Shown: positions 5,315-5,942 of the stretch, one piece after another
Position numbering within the stretch: the first letter of the stretch is position 1
How the letters are laid out: every line of letters begins with the position of its first letter
Source of the DNA: Gammaproteobacteria bacterium
GTDB lineage: Bacteria > Pseudomonadota > Gammaproteobacteria > Burkholderiales > Burkholderiaceae_C
Assembly: GCA_030054245.1 (NCBI GenBank)
Contig: JASGCH010000096.1
Coordinates: 1 to 5,942, forward strand
Reading direction: 5' to 3'
DNA: 5,942 bases
The notes under the pieces: model-generated
Databases searched by the model: none
Told to the model about the DNA's origin: nothing
The model's input: the letters and a program-made list of their open reading frames with translations, nothing else
Made by a program: the position numbers and the translations under genes

Positions 5315-5942
5315 TGGTTTTCTGGAAATAATCGTTGATAGAGGTTGAGTAGAGATTTATGGTCTCGCCGCAAATGTCTTTTTAATAAAGATAAGGCTTG
5401 TTCTTTTTGACCCATAGCATACAAAACCTCGGTTAAGTGTCCGATTATTTCCGGATCTGGTTTACTTTTTAGAGCCATTTCTAGGAGTTTTTTGGCTTTT
5501 AGTAGGTCTCCGCTACGAAATTCAACCCACGCCAAGCTATCCATGATATAAGGGTCATGTGGTTTAAATTTTAAGGCATCTTGAATTAAGATTCTAGCTT
5601 CTTCTAGGCGAGTATTGCGTTCTGCCAAAGAATAACCCAGCGCATTGTAGGCGTTTGCGAAGCTAGGGTAGTCCTTGATGATGGCTCTTAAAACTGCTTC
5701 CATCTCATTAAATTCTTGTAATTTTTCAAGATTTAAAGCCAATTCATAGCGTAAATCGACATGATCTGGAAAATTTTGCAAAGCACCTTTCAAAATGGCG
5801 TACGCATCTTGGAATTGATTGAGTTGATAGTATATTCCTGAGGTAAGTATGATTTTGCTGATATAAGTGCTCTGATCTATAATGGGGATCATTTCAATCA
5901 TTTTGAGAGCTTGGCTCAGTTGACCATTGCGTGCTAGGATGT
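5311..5942 (-). CDS. Tetratricopeptide repeat protein, C-terminal part (cut by window edge)
   Basis: At least 209 residues lie in the window. The frame is still open past the Met at 5901, reading ILARNGQLSQALK before it as another TPR helix, so the true start is beyond the right edge. About five TPR units follow, including FANAYNALGYSLAERNTRLEEA, a 35-residue unit ending DPY, IMDSLAWVEFRSGDLLKA and PDPEIIGHLTEVLYAMGQKEQA. This ending (ALGYSLA...RLEEA...DS.....G.L..A...PDPEI..HL.EVL...G) is typical of large TPR proteins of beta- and gammaproteobacteria, often encoded near lolB. Their biochemical role is not established, so I assign none beyond protein-protein interaction. The stop overlaps the ubiJ start by four bases, indicating co-transcription with ubiJ and ubiB. 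Confidence 0.88.
   Translation of the reverse strand, partial: ILARNGQLSQALKMIEMIPIIDQSTYISKIILTSGIYYQLNQFQDAYAILKGALQNFPDHVDLRYELALNLEKLQEFNEMEAVLRAIIKDYPSFANAYNALGYSLAERNTRLEEARILIQDALKFKPHDPYIMDSLAWVEFRSGDLLKAKKLLEMALKSKPDPEIIGHLTEVLYAMGQKEQALSLLKRHLRRDHKSLLNLYQRLFPENQ

Overview
The window looks like a proteobacterial chromosome segment. It carries proton-translocating transhydrogenase genes in the three-subunit form, a cytochrome c maturation ATPase, and the ubiquinone-biosynthesis genes ubiJ and ubiB, which belong to ubiquinone-making Proteobacteria. Protein style and the tRNA-Pro(CGG) fit a gamma- or betaproteobacterium. The composition is AT-leaning, and I cannot name the genus from sequence alone.

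Layout. Positions 1-1710 (minus strand) hold the operon pntAA-pntAB-pntB, with pntB cut by the left edge. Positions 1711-2445 are a gene-poor spacer of about 735 bases. It contains one tRNA-Pro(CGG) on the minus strand and several copies of a palindromic repeat with AAGAC...GTCTT-type ends: a perfect solo hairpin at 1755-1789, a diverged inverted pair around 2032-2222, and a well-preserved inverted pair at 2271-2421. Positions 2446-3075 (plus strand) hold ccmA, without ccmB next to it. It converges on and overlaps the end of ubiB. Positions 3001-5942 (minus strand) hold a run of three genes: a TPR protein cut by the right edge, then ubiJ, then ubiB.

How the genes work together. PntAA/AB/B form an inner-membrane pump that couples proton entry to NADPH formation from NADH. 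UbiJ and UbiB act in the late steps of ubiquinone synthesis. CcmA powers the heme-handling step of cytochrome c maturation. All are respiratory or membrane-energetics housekeeping functions, so there is no defence island or cargo region here.

The most unusual content is the repeat-filled spacer, which resembles REP/BIME-type palindromes or small non-autonomous inverted-repeat elements. Other points are the antisense-overlapping ends of ccmA and ubiB, the atypical UbiB C-terminus, and the lack of clear Shine-Dalgarno sequences at all six visible gene starts.
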